A DNA stretch of 64,000 bases from Hahella sp. HNIBRBA332 (GCF_030719035.1 NZ_CP132203.1:2728001-2792000); one strand, 5' to 3'; shown: positions 8,549 through 19,500, numbered from the stretch's first letter. Numbers and translations: made by a program. Notes: generated by a model from the letters alone, not told the origin.

Positions 8549-10885
8549 ATGGCGACCAACTTTCATCTAGCGCCTCCGCCGAAGACCGTTGACGGTCTGG
8601 CGGCGGCGCCGATCGACATCCAAACCGTCGACGCGGCGCTGGTCTTCGACGCCGCGACGTTTACCGCCACCGGCGACGCAACGATGACCTACACGGTCGG
8701 GCCCTCATCGGGCAACCCCATCTTCGACCTGCGCCAGGACATCACGAGCGCCTGGCTTGATGGCGATCCGTTGCCTGCGGCGCAGCTTGCTCATCACGCC
8801 TTCGGCGCCAGCAGCTTCACCGATCTGCGCGTGATCGAATCGGTACAGGCCGCCGGTTCGGTGCACACCTTGCGCGTCCAGTATGTTCTCAGCATACCTG
8901 ATGCGCAGCTGGGCGGCAGCTACCTGCCCGCGCTCGACTGGTCCGCAGGCCCGCGCCTGCGGTTTGTCTTCGGCCTCTCCGATCTGAACAAGGCGCGCTA
9001 CGCTGAGGCCTGGCTTCCGTGCAACCTGATCTTCGACCAGTTCGCCATCACGCTGGAGGTCCAGATTGTCAACACGCTGGTGGCGCACTCAGTCATCACG
9101 AACGGCGCCGTCACTCCGCTGGGAGCCAACCACTGGCGCATCGAATTCCCCGCGCGCTTCACGGCGCTGTCACCCCTGCTCGAGGTACGCGCGAGCGACT
9201 CTCTGGAGCTGCAGACCGACACCACGACCCTGCCGATCTCCGGCAAAACCATCACGCTGGAAGCGTGGAAGCCAGTGGGCAGCGGCGTCGGCCTCGCCGG
9301 GCAGTTAAACACGCTTAAGATCCATTTGGCTGACAACGAGAACGACTACGGCCCTTACCTGCACGGCAACCGCTTCACCGCCTTCTTTAACGGCGGCGGT
9401 GGCATGGAGTACGAGGGGGCCACCACCACCTCGACCAGTGCGCTGCGCCACGAAACGTTCCACAGTTGGTACGCACGCGGCATCAAGCCCGCCTCGCAGG
9501 CGGACGGTTGGTGGGACGAAGGTTTCACTACGTTTCATGACGATGGCGCCGACGACTCACAGCCCTTCGACTTCGCCGTGGCGCCGGCCCTGTTGTGCTC
9601 GCGCGATCCTTGGCAGCGCAACACGCCCGGAAACTCTTACTCCGATGGCGCGCGCTTCTGGAAGGGCATGGCGGCGCTGTTAGGCGTTGGCCAGCTCAAC
9701 GCACTGATGAAAGAACTCTATGTCGCTCACCAGGGCAACCCGGTGTCCACTGCGATGATCGAAGAGTTCCTGCTCTGCAAGTCAGGCAACGTACAGGTGG
9801 TGGATGCCTTCCACCGCTTTGTCTATGGGCTGGCTAACCCGTCGCCGGAGCCCGACCTGTGGTTGCGAGACGCCCCCGCTGATCCAGGCGCTGACACGTG
9901 GGACGGAAAGTTTTGGAACTCCCCCGACCTGTGGATCCGCAACGCCGACGACGGAGGCACAACGCACCAGTCGCCAGAATACGGCCAAGACAACTGGTTC
10001 CACGCCCGGGTACGTAACAAGGCTGGCGCCGGCGCGGCGCGGCACTTCGTCGTCACATTCCACTCTAAAGGTTTCGCCGGTACGCAGTTCCAGTATCCCG
10101 CCGACTTCTTGCCTTGTATCGCCGCGAGGGCGGCTTTCGACTTAGCGCCCGGCGCTTCGTGCGTCGTGAAAGCACGCTGGCCGCGCGCGTTAACGCCGCC
10201 GGCCGGCACGCACACCTGTCTCTTGGCGTCAGTCATCACGCGCTCCGACCATCCTGTCGCGAGCCGCCACGTGTGGGAACACAACAATCTGGTGCAGAAG
10301 AATCTCACCGTGGTAGACCTGCTGCCCAACACCTTCATGATCCTGCCCATCGTGGTGGCGAACTGGCAGCTCCACCTGAAATCAGCGTTCGCGCTTGAGT
10401 TGATCCGGCTGCGCGAGTCCGCCGGGTTCGAAGCCAGTGTAATCCACAAAGCGCCAGAGATGTTCCACGCCGCGAGCATCCCGTCGAAGCCGTTCTTCCC
10501 TTTCGACGGCCGTCCAGAACCGCCGCCAGAGCCGGTGGTCCTCGAATGCGGCGCCCACCTAGCCGGCTCCCGGGAGACGCAACGTGGGAGCATACTCACT
10601 TCTGCGACGCCGGACCTGATCCGGCAGCGCTTCCCACAGAGCTTTGAGGCGAGTTTCCCGAACGAGGGCGGGGAGCGGCTCGCGTTAGACCTGCCGCCAT
10701 TCAACCAGATCGTGGTCGGGCTTAAGATCGCAGTGCCGCGCGAAGCGCAGCCAGGCCAGACGATCCGGCTGCACTTCCTCCAGCGGAGCCTCGTCACCGA
10801 GCAGATCGTCGGCGGCGTCTCGGTCCAGATCAATGTGGCGAAACCGGGCGAGCTGCGGCAGAAACCGATGGAGAAGACGCTCTGA
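8549..10885 (+). CDS. M1-like (gluzincin) metallopeptidase homologue
   Basis: A 778-residue protein with an M1 aminopeptidase-like catalytic core: GGMEY at residues 284-288 (the exopeptidase GxMEN position, with Tyr for Asn) and HETFH at 301-305 followed 19 residues later by E324, an intact HExxH-x18-E zinc site. The N-terminal beta-rich region is consistent with the M1 fold. Residues about 432-588 form a beta-sandwich-like module, starting with a DLWIR-type motif, that is homologous to the C-terminal part of the preceding protein. I chose the ATG at 8549, after GAGGG, over the in-frame TTG at 8531. It lies 32 bp after the previous gene, in the same orientation and with the same very high GC bias, so the two form an operon that moved together. 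No signal peptide is seen. The substrate is unknown. Confidence 0.83.
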   Translation: MATNFHLAPPPKTVDGLAAAPIDIQTVDAALVFDAATFTATGDATMTYTVGPSSGNPIFDLRQDITSAWLDGDPLPAAQLAHHAFGASSFTDLRVIESVQAAGSVHTLRVQYVLSIPDAQLGGSYLPALDWSAGPRLRFVFGLSDLNKARYAEAWLPCNLIFDQFAITLEVQIVNTLVAHSVITNGAVTPLGANHWRIEFPARFTALSPLLEVRASDSLELQTDTTTLPISGKTITLEAWKPVGSGVGLAGQLNTLKIHLADNENDYGPYLHGNRFTAFFNGGGGMEYEGATTTSTSALRHETFHSWYARGIKPASQADGWWDEGFTTFHDDGADDSQPFDFAVAPALLCSRDPWQRNTPGNSYSDGARFWKGMAALLGVGQLNALMKELYVAHQGNPVSTAMIEEFLLCKSGNVQVVDAFHRFVYGLANPSPEPDLWLRDAPADPGADTWDGKFWNSPDLWIRNADDGGTTHQSPEYGQDNWFHARVRNKAGAGAARHFVVTFHSKGFAGTQFQYPADFLPCIAARAAFDLAPGASCVVKARWPRALTPPAGTHTCLLASVITRSDHPVASRHVWEHNNLVQKNLTVVDLLPNTFMILPIVVANWQLHLKSAFALELIRLRESAGFEASVIHKAPEMFHAASIPSKPFFPFDGRPEPPPEPVVLECGAHLAGSRETQRGSILTSATPDLIRQRFPQSFEASFPNEGGERLALDLPPFNQIVVGLKIAVPREAQPGQTIRLHFLQRSLVTEQIVGGVSVQINVAKPGELRQKPMEKTL

Positions 10886-11056
10886 AGTGTCCGGCATGAA
10901 CGAAGAATAGACACGGGACCTGTGCTTGTCGGGCTTTGTCTTCTCGCAGCGTAGTCGCTTTCCTGTCGGGATGATAGATGGTGACTCCGCTGCCTTTAAC
11001 AATACAAGGTCTTCCGATTTTGTTCTTCTATGTACCGTCAGCCACCGGGCAGCGAG

Positions 11057-11656
11057 CTAACTGCGCACTTTCACCAGCTTCACCAATCTGGCGCTAAAAA
11101 GTTTGCCCCAGACTTTTTTGTATAGCAAAGCGGGGATCACGAGAATCAGGTGAATGATGATAGAGAGTAGCGCATACAGGACAAAGGGGATCATCTTCAA
11201 CGCGATCCAGCCGTCGCTGCAGCGGCAGTTAACAAACTCATTGCGCAGTTGCGCGATGTCGTTCAGCTCGCCGTTATCAATGCGGCGACGCACTTTAGGA
11301 CAGTACAAATTGCGGCTTTTACAGCCCAGCAGATACGCCTTGAATACCCGTCGCGGGCTGACCGCCAAGGCGGTGGAAATGGCGATCAGGTTCATGAACA
11401 TCAGAATGGGATGCAGCATGCTGCCCGTCCCTAACTCCCAGGCGCTGACCTCGCCTTCGCCGACTTGCGAAGCGCCATAGCCGGTGATCACATGATGCAG
11501 ATCGTGGTACTTGATGTACTTGCGGCGCGTCTCTACGTTCGGCAAGGGAACCAGCAGACAGCCTACGAAGACTTCAACGAAAGCCGGCCGCTTACCGGTT
11601 TCGAGTTCAAAACCGCTTTCTTTATAGAAGGCGTTCAAGGCTTGGTCGATATTCAT
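11057..11656 (-). CDS. COQ4-like protein with C-terminal membrane helix
   Basis: A protein of about 199 residues carrying a perfect HDxxH-x11-E metal-binding motif (HDLHH then E eleven residues later), the hallmark of the COQ4 ubiquinone-biosynthesis scaffold family. A conserved-looking AWELG segment follows. The C-terminal third contains a strongly hydrophobic stretch ending in a basic tail, so it is probably membrane-attached. The start is uncertain: ATG at 11656 is used, but an in-frame GTG lies three codons upstream, and neither has a clear Shine-Dalgarno sequence. The 5' end sits exactly at the edge of the long duplication described at 11660-12485. Bacterial COQ4-like proteins of this type are not known to be essential for quinone synthesis, so the function is open. 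Confidence 0.7.
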   Translation of the reverse strand: MNIDQALNAFYKESGFELETGKRPAFVEVFVGCLLVPLPNVETRRKYIKYHDLHHVITGYGASQVGEGEVSAWELGTGSMLHPILMFMNLIAISTALAVSPRRVFKAYLLGCKSRNLYCPKVRRRIDNGELNDIAQLRNEFVNCRCSDGWIALKMIPFVLYALLSIIIHLILVIPALLYKKVWGKLFSARLVKLVKVRS

Positions 11657-11659
11657 AGA

Positions 11660-12485
11660 ATCCACAGACAGAGGTCACTGCAAAACAGAAGTTGAACGAC
11701 ACACCCATTCACTCCCAACCTGGCGACAAAGAGGAAGCCAATCCAGGCTGGGGAAGATGCGCAAAATCCAGTTCAGCAGTATAGCCGGAGCCGAGGGGAA
11801 ATAACGATGAATTTTATGGCTCCATCATCCTTTGTTCATCCCCAACGCCGCTGGAATTCCGTCTTTGTCAGTTCAAAGTATTTGCAGGCCACGCCTTCAA
11901 ACTCGCTGTCGTGGATATACTTAAAGCCCAGTTTCTCAATCACGTTGATGGAGGCTAGGTTTTCGATATGGGCGATGGCCGTCAGCATGTCCAGTTCGGG
12001 GTCTTCGAAGGCGTACTGGGCGAGTCGGATCGCCGCTTCGGTCGCGTAGCCTTTGCCCCAGGCTCTGCGCACCAGACGCCAGCCCATTTCCAGTTCGGGG
12101 CCGACAGCGTCGATAGGTATATAGGAAACCCAGCCCAACAGTTCATCCGGGTTATCTTTCGCGAAGATTGACCAGTAGCCGCGGCGCTCGCCAAAGTCGC
12201 CATTGATACGCGAGAGAAGGAAATTGACGTGCGCCTCCGATCCGTCATAAACGCCTGGGATGTAGCGGGTCACTTCCGGGTCTTTATCCATGGCGATACA
12301 GGCCTCAACGTCCTGCAGGCCGCGGGGTCTGAGAATCAGCCTTTCCGTTTCAAATATCTGCGCCATGAACTATTACTCCTTGCACTCTTCCACTAACTAT
12401 AGACGTCAGTTCAATAATACAAATATTTGCGCTTTACTCTATTGAATTGTTGGGAGATTTTGTGAAATTCAACATTGGCCGCACA
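11660..12485. repeat. Long direct repeat, left copy (GNAT gene with flanks)
   Basis: Left copy of a duplicated segment whose right copy lies at about 29590-30845, on the other side of the Rhs gene. Both copies are in the same orientation. Similarity covers the region downstream of the acetyltransferase gene (11660-11835), the whole gene (11836-12366), and about 110 bp of its promoter side. The gene body is nearly identical between copies, while the flanks have diverged more. The left copy lacks the 138-codon gene present in the right copy. Confidence 0.85.
11836..12366 (-). CDS. GNAT family N-acetyltransferase (RimJ/RimL type), copy 1
   Basis: A 176-residue GNAT protein of the RimJ/RimL-like class, beginning AQIFETERLILRPR, the usual first strand of this family. 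The acetyl-CoA-binding region reads RRAWGKGYATEA (R/Q-x-x-G-x-G/A motif) near residues 95-110. Such enzymes transfer acetyl groups to protein N-termini or small amines, or confer self-protection; the substrate here is unknown. It is one of two almost identical copies (174 of 176 residues shared by my reading) flanking the giant Rhs gene. Purifying selection or recent conversion is suggested, since the surrounding flanks have diverged more than the gene. Confidence 0.93.
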   Translation of the reverse strand: MAQIFETERLILRPRGLQDVEACIAMDKDPEVTRYIPGVYDGSEAHVNFLLSRINGDFGERRGYWSIFAKDNPDELLGWVSYIPIDAVGPELEMGWRLVRRAWGKGYATEAAIRLAQYAFEDPELDMLTAIAHIENLASINVIEKLGFKYIHDSEFEGVACKYFELTKTEFQRRWG

Positions 12486-12527
12486 TCGCTAAATTAGTAA
12501 TGAGCACCCTTCTGGCGCGGGTCATCC

Positions 12528-12851
12528 TTATCGGAGTATCAACAGGTGACCATCAAACAGGCGACACCAACGTTCAATCACCTCATCATCCGTCCAGCTC
12601 TTGACCCGATCAGCATCCACACTCAGGACTACATGATAATGATTGCTCATCACCGCATAGGCAGCCACATCAATTGCAAAGACCTCTGATAAAAAGAAGA
12701 GCCTGTCCACAATCCATTGGCGACGATGTTCATAGCATTGCCCCGAGAATTCATCCTGACCACAAAGGAAAGCACGGCGAACACAACGGGCAACACAATG
12801 ATAATAACGGGTATCGGAGAGGGAAATGAGTTCCTTTCTGGCGCGGGTCAT
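12528..12851 (-). pseudogene. REP-associated tyrosine transposase (RAYT), truncated
   Basis: The frame carries the start of a Y1/RAYT (IS200-like, TnpREP) transposase: a basic N-terminus, DTRYYHCVARCVRRAFLCG, and the HUH metal motif in MSNHYHVVL near residue 70. It stops at residue 107, shortly after the ERWCRLF block, so the helix carrying the catalytic tyrosine is missing. A further tiny scrap of the same gene start is seen at about 12509-12530. It is a dead mobile-element gene that abuts the end of the left GNAT repeat. Confidence 0.85.
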
Positions 12852-13199
12852 CCTTGAACCTTAATACTGGATATTTAAACAGACAAAAGACTACAAGTTG
12901 ACTGCAACTTAGTCAATTGGTTTGTGGGTGTCCTTTTTCCGCTCGTCAGATAAAAAGAAGAGCCTGTCGACTATCCATTGGCGACGATGTTCATAGCATT
13001 GCCCCGAGAATTCATCCTGACCACAAAGGAAAGCACGACGAACACAACGGGCAACACAATGATAATAACGGGTATCGGAGAGAGAAATGAGTTCCTTTCT
13101 GGCACGAGTCATCCTTGAACCTTAACACTGGATATTTAAACAGACAAAAGACTACAAGTTGACTACTGCTTAGTCAATTGGTTTGTGGATGTCCTTTTT
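12688..13199. repeat. Tandem duplication of the RAYT 5' region (about 261-bp period)
   Basis: Two head-to-tail copies, about 12688-12938 and 12949-13199, each contain the first part of the RAYT gene plus its upstream region ending in a T-rich run. A few substitutions separate them. The duplication has produced one RAYT fragment with the HUH motif and a second, shorter one without it. Confidence 0.85.
12909..13112 (-). pseudogene. RAYT N-terminal fragment, second copy
   Basis: The first 55 residues are identical to those of the RAYT fragment at 12528-12851, then the frame runs into the junction of the tandem duplication and ends after a short unrelated tail. It lacks the HUH motif and the catalytic tyrosine, so it cannot be an active transposase. 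It is a by-product of the 261-bp duplication. Confidence 0.8.
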
Positions 13200-13258
13200 A
13201 TTCTCTCTGAGTAAGTTTTGTTTGTAGCAATAGTTTTTGTGTCTGGAACAACAAATTA

Positions 13259-13570
13259 TTAATCAATCAAAGCATCCTTCGCAGCTTGAATCATATGTTC
13301 AAGCATTAGATCAGGATAGCGCCTTTCAAGAGACTCTATACATAAAATAAAATCTTTACTTTGTAAGTTTCTTGATACATCGTCAAAGACCGAACTCAAG
13401 TCTTCCACTATGTCACTGTCATCCAAATCGTTGAACAGTGACAAAGTAGAACTCTCGTCCTTAGACAAGAGTTCGGTGAGCTTTTCCCAGTACTCATAGA
13501 CTTTGGGGTCTTCAGGATGCAATTTATTCACTTCTACCACTAAAGATTTAACTTCAGCTAATAAACTCAT
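13259..13570 (-). CDS. Probable immunity protein for the Rhs toxin
   Basis: A 103-residue acidic protein, predicted mostly helical, with many Asp/Glu (for example LFNDLDDSDIVEDLSS). I recognise no named family. It starts 9 bp after the stop codon of the giant Rhs gene on the same strand, exactly where cognate immunity genes of polymorphic toxins sit, and it shares the AT-rich composition of the Rhs C-terminal tip. Small size, acidity and position together support the role of neutralising the C-terminal RNase domain. The gene has no recognisable partner downstream other than RAYT debris. Confidence 0.72.
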   Translation of the reverse strand: MSLLAEVKSLVVEVNKLHPEDPKVYEYWEKLTELLSKDESSTLSLFNDLDDSDIVEDLSSVFDDVSRNLQSKDFILCIESLERRYPDLMLEHMIQAAKDALID

Positions 13571-13579
13571 ATCTAACCC

Positions 13580-16500
13580 CTATTTACTTAAAATAACTTC
13601 CCAAAAGTCGTTGGTTGTTACCGATGGTTGTTTAGAGCCGTCAGGAAAGACAGTTGCAGGCTGACCATTTGTCTTAATCACACCAACTCTTACATTGTTA
13701 TAGATTCCATAAACAGGAACACCGTCTGCAACACTATCGAAGTTTTTAGTTGTATTTACGACATGTTCACCCGCAGCTTTTATATCAGTCTCAGTCCATT
13801 TTTCAGGGAACCACGACTGCCCTAATCCTCTTTTCTTTATCTTATGTTTATGCTGTGGAACATTTCCAACTCGCACTCCATTATCAAAAGTGTGCTCAAT
13901 ATTATACTTCATACCGATTTGTTCTAGGTATTCGATATTTGCTTGGCCATGCCCCCCACCAGACATAGAAGATGGATTAGGGTTTTTCTTCGGATTGCCG
14001 GGTGCGGGGAAGTCTCCTACATTAGAGTGCTTAACAGCGCCTTGGTTAAAGGTTATGTTGTTTGGAACTACTACCTGACCAATAATATCTGTTCTTGGCT
14101 GAACTATCACTGGAGATCTAACGGAAATAGTTTGCGGAAGTATTTCAACCCTTGTCCCTGGTGTAGCCACATTCAGGATCTTATTCATCACAGCGCCTTG
14201 CGCTCTGGCAGACACAATCTCACCAAGTAAACCAAGAGCTCTAGCCAACTCCATATTCCCTTCGTGGTCATTTGGATTCACTAAAGCTCCAATCGAATAT
14301 ACACTCGAAGAAACTACGTTAGTACGAAGCGAGTCAATTTCAGCCTGGAATCTAGGGTCTAGTAATTTAGCTATCGGCTCAGGATGTAACATTCTCACAC
14401 GAATCTCTTCATATGGAGTACATGTATCAGAAATCTCGGGCCCCGGAACAATAACTGTTTCGTATACTTCCTCCCAGTTCACTCTTATGTACTGTGTTTG
14501 GCTAATTCTCTCCATAGAGAAAAGGCCTCTTTCATCCTTTTCAATTCCTGATGAAGCTAAAAAACCATCTGAACCACTACTAGTCTTAATCAGTTGGTAT
14601 CCCGCTGCCTCATACACGTTTGAGGTACCAATGACACGATCTTCTCCTACCATTGGCACAGGACTTCCCACTTCTTCCTGCTCAACAGTCCGAGCATTAC
14701 TCCTCCCACTCCCCCCAGCAATCCCCGCCAAGGCCAGCGACCCAATCGAACTACCCAACACCCCAGCCATCATCCCCACATAATCCGGACGATAGTCTTT
14801 ACTATCAAACACCGCCGTCCGAACGCCTTCGCTCACCGCACCAGAAAAAACACCATGAATCGCAGTACTGGCGATACTACCGCTGCCCAACGATGAGTTC
14901 GCCGCATTAAGCGCGCCTTTCAGGCCGTTATCAGCCAGAGCATTACCGGTAACTCTCCGTCCCAATCCTTCATAAAGCGTGCTGGAAACCAAGGAAGTAG
15001 CCACATCCCGCCAACGGAACGTCTTCGCCGTATCAGTAATACTGCCAGCAGCATAATCAGCACCGGCAGCTATAGCTGCACTTCCAATATTAGTGGCTAA
15101 CTGAGGTAATTTATTAATCAAGGCGTAGGCGCCGAAACCAGCTGTCGCACCCGCAGTGATCCCACTACGCACAACGTTTCTCAACGAGAAGTGATCTTGT
15201 ATTCCTACTCCCTTGGCTGCCACTTGCGACACTGCACTACCGACCATTGCACTTGCCGCATAACCTGCGGCGGTCGCAAAAGTGCTCCCCGCTGCTGACA
15301 GCACCGTCGTGGAAGTGGCCATAGCCCCAAGACCGAATCCTCCCGCTGTGGTCCCTGCGGTCCCTAAGGCAGTCATTACATTACCGATAGCAGTAACTGC
15401 ATATGGCGCTAAAATTGCCGTCACCGCAACAGCAATGACGGTCACAATAATCCCAGCCCCACCACACTTACCACCTTTAGGCGGCGGTGGCGGTTCTGGC
15501 AATGTCGGCGTGGTATCCCCTATCGCCAGTCCCGGATCATAAGGCCGGAAAGTCCCCGCATTGTTGTGAACGTTAGTCACCACATTCGGGATTACCAGGT
15601 TCAAACCTGCAGTCAGCGCTTCGCTGCCGGATAATGCATTGGCGTCGGCCAGCAGATACCACAGGCTGCTGTCTCCCCACTGGCTGGCGGCAATCGCCTG
15701 AAGCGTGTCGCCCTCTGCGGTGGTGTAATAACCGGAGGCTTTGCCAGGGTACTCGGGGCTGATGGGCTGAAAGTTCTGATCGAAGTCCGCCGAGGTGACC
15801 GGCACGACCCGCTTCAATTTGGAATAGCCGATTCTCTTGGTGATGTCGACTTCATAGCTGTTGATACGCGGCTTATCGCCATTACCGCCTCTCCAGTAAC
15901 GGGTCTCTGTCCGCAGGACTTGGTCTTTATTTCCTGTATTGGCCAGATGCTGAACATAGTCAGTCCGGGAGGCAACGTCATCGTTACCGATATCTCCCCG
16001 TACAATCCCATCCAGATAGAAGAACTTACGACGGATAGGCTTCTCTTCCCCTCGTGCTTCCCAGTCGATTTCATTCCGCTGGATGGTCTGACCGCGGTGG
16101 TTGTTGATATAAGTCAGAGAGCGGTCTTCGACATGATCATAGACAAACAGATTATGGCCGTTGGCGTTATAAGCGTAATAAGAAACCCCTTTCCCCACAT
16201 TATCGCCTATTGCGTCAATTTCCACGCGACTTTCTTTGTAGCGGTCAAAGCGATCCTGGGCGTTATAGAAGTAATTGGTTTTAACATCCAGTTCTGCTCC
16301 TGCCCCCTCATAGAAGGTGCTCTTCACCGTCGAACCATCATTCAGATAACTGTAGGCCAGTGTCCTGGTTTTATCGTCACCTTTCTTCGAGCGGGTATAG
16401 TCATAGATCACACGATTATCGGCATTGTAGTCATATTCGTTATGACTCCAAGTTTGCTGATGAATCACTTCATTATCATCGGTGTAATGAATATATTGGT

Positions 16501-19500
16501 AGTGATTTACCGTACGTCCCAACGCATCGTTATCACGGTAGGCGATCTGGCGGAAGCCATTCCCCATATCAACTTCGCCATTATAGCGAATGCCGGTACC
16601 GGCTTTGTTCTCATAGTCCGTATCATGAAGCCAGACGGACTCAACTCGGCTGTTGTCGTCATAGACATACTTCTCATTGACCACAACCGCCTGTCCCTCT
16701 CTGTTCTTCAAAGCGCTGTAGCTGCTGGTTCGACGCCCCATGGCGTCATAGGTCAGCTGGTAACCGGTATTGCCAGCCCGAATCTTGCCACTACTGTTGA
16801 GGGCTCCCATTGTGACCGTAAAGCGGTTTTCTTTATCGTAAAGATAAAAGAAATCCTGGGTCTGGATCTTCTCGCCCACACTATTCTCGGACACGATATA
16901 GTTGTCGTAGACGGTTTTCACTCTGCGCCGGTTACCCACCGCATCATAGAAGTATTCCAGGTCGTACTGATCGGAATCGACAATGGTCTTCACCCGCCCC
17001 AACGCATCATAGGCGGCATGGACATTCTGATAAGGGACAGAATGATCTAGGCTAGTAAAAGAGCCGTCTCGGTAGGTCTCATCAATCACGTTACCATTGG
17101 CGTCGTACCGGAAGTCAGCAAAGCTGCCGATACCATAGTCATTGATACGACGCACCCGACCATTGGCATAGTATTCGTATTCAATATGTTGATTTTCACG
17201 GCTGCGGAGTTCTTCCCGGAATCCCGTGCTGTCCGGAATTACGGAAGCATCGTAGTTAGAACTGGTATCGCCGGTCTGGGACGACAGCCACCCCGCCTGA
17301 TTGTAATTGTAAGTGAACTGATTACCGCCCAGATCCCGGTGTTCACGAATCCTGCCAAAGTAATCCAATTTATCCAACAGAGTGTGAGCTGCCTTAAAGT
17401 TGGCGTCACTCTCAGAATTCAGGCCGTTGACGGTTTCCTTGGTAAAGCCGCCCAAGCCGTTGCCGATGGTGGCGTCATAGCCATATATATAGCGGGTCTT
17501 GCGAGCCTCCCAGCGCGCAGCATTGTTACTGACATCGCCATCATCAAAGCTCGTGTGCTGTATAACGCGACCTTCACCGTCGTAGCGGTATGTCTCAACA
17601 TAATTAAGGGCATTCGTATGGGTAATCCGGTTGCCCTGCTCATCATATCCGTAGGCATCGAAGGAGTAGGCCGCCCCTCCGGCGCCATTGCGATATGAGG
17701 ACAAGGACGCAAATTGCCGGGTTTCAGTTAACCGGTTTGCCTTATCGAAGCTGTACTGATGGTACTGACCGAGTTCATCGATCATCACCCGGCGATTCCC
17801 CAACGCATCGTATTGATAGGTTTTGCTGCCGCCGAAAGCATCCCGCTCAGAGATCACTCTGCCGCCGCTGAAGCTTTGAGTACGGTAGTAAGCGCCCTGA
17901 TCCTGCTCCACGGAATAGCCTTCATCTCTGGCATTCAGGTAGCTGTTGGCATCGTCAGTCGCGACCATCTGGCCCTGGGCATTGTAGTAATAGCGGGTGA
18001 CCGGATGAGCTTCCAGGGTTTTCAGTTCGCCATTGACGGCATGATCCTGGGCCACTTCCACTTTGGGATCGATTTTGTGGGTCAAGCGACCCTGGGCGTC
18101 ATAGAAGGAATGTGTTTGGTTACCATTACCATCGACTTCTGCAATCACCTCACCAAAGGCGTTATATCGCTGACGTTTGTGGATCTGGTAACTGCTGTGA
18201 TCCCCCAAAATCCAACTGGCGCGATAGTTCTGGGTCACACTCTTCTGCTGATTGTTTTCAACAGACCAGTTACCACTGAGGCTTTCCTGAGTGCCTTCGG
18301 TACTGCTGGCCCCAGCCACAACTTGGCGATAAACCCGATGGACGTCCTGAACTTCAAATTTATAGTTAGAGGTACTGGCTGAACCTGTACCAACTGACGC
18401 CGTTGCTGTAGCTTTATTTAGTACCTCTCCACTAGTGTTTTTGGTTGTGAAATTAACCGCATGAGTTCCAGAGCCGACAGCAAGATAATAGCGGTTGCCG
18501 TATTTGCTGGAATTACTGAGATTAACGCCACCGACAGTGCCGCTAGGCTTAGCCGCAGGATTGGAATTAGGCTCATAAATTACAACATAGCCATTACTTG
18601 TTGTTCCTTGATAGGTCGTTAATTGATTGTAGCCGTTATTAGAACTGTTATAGCTGAATTTTTGGCTATAAAGAACTTTGTTATCTAATTCAGCTGGAGC
18701 AACAATTTTGAACCGGTAATACAAATCGCTTGGATAAATAACGCCGGCTGCCGCACTGCTATCTCTTTGGTAGGCATGAGTAATAGTCCTCGTGACTGAA
18801 GTTGCACTTTTGGCCACAACTTGGCTGAATGTATTGGTGGCGCCTGTTCTAGTATTGATCACATCAATACTAAAATGTAATTCAACTCCTAATTTTTGTA
18901 ATTGTGATGGTATTGCTAATGTAAATGATCGAGTAATATTACGCTGAATAGGGTCGTCATCTCCTCCCCGTTTTTTAACCGATTGGTGAGATAAATTATG
19001 AACTTGAGATGTAATTTTTACTGAATCAAGACCAACGGCACTGACACTTCCGACCTGCGCTCCACCCACTTTCGTAAACGTCCGTGTAGTTAACTCTCTA
19101 ACAAAAGCCCGCTTCATGTCATGGCTGACGGTCCGGTATCCCGTGACATCAATCTGGCCGTCTCGGTCCAGTGTCAGATTCACCGCATAGTCCTGATCAT
19201 TCCCAAAGGTCGCTTCGCTCAACTCATCCGAACTGACCTCAAAACTGCTTTCCAACTGGTAATTCTGGGTTTCTACATCGCGGTAGATATAACTCTTATC
19301 CCCCTCGACTGATCGCCATACCCGGACAATGGTCTTGGTAAACTGGTTCGTCCCGGTATTGACGACCTTTTCCCGTTGCCAGGCCGTATCATAACTATCA
19401 TGCGCAGAGGTTAAAGCGATCTCGCCATAGCTGGAGCCGACTGCTGTCAGAGCACTGTCCAGCGTTAATGCACCTTGCACCTCAGTTAAGGCAAAATCAC

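Noticed and set aside
15920..17050. Long plus-strand frame (376 codons) inside the Rhs gene
   Set aside because: It is antisense to the Rhs gene. YD-repeat codon bias keeps the opposite strand open. No ribosome-binding site and no domain; the same applies to frames at 22493-23866, 27503-28384 and other plus-strand frames there.
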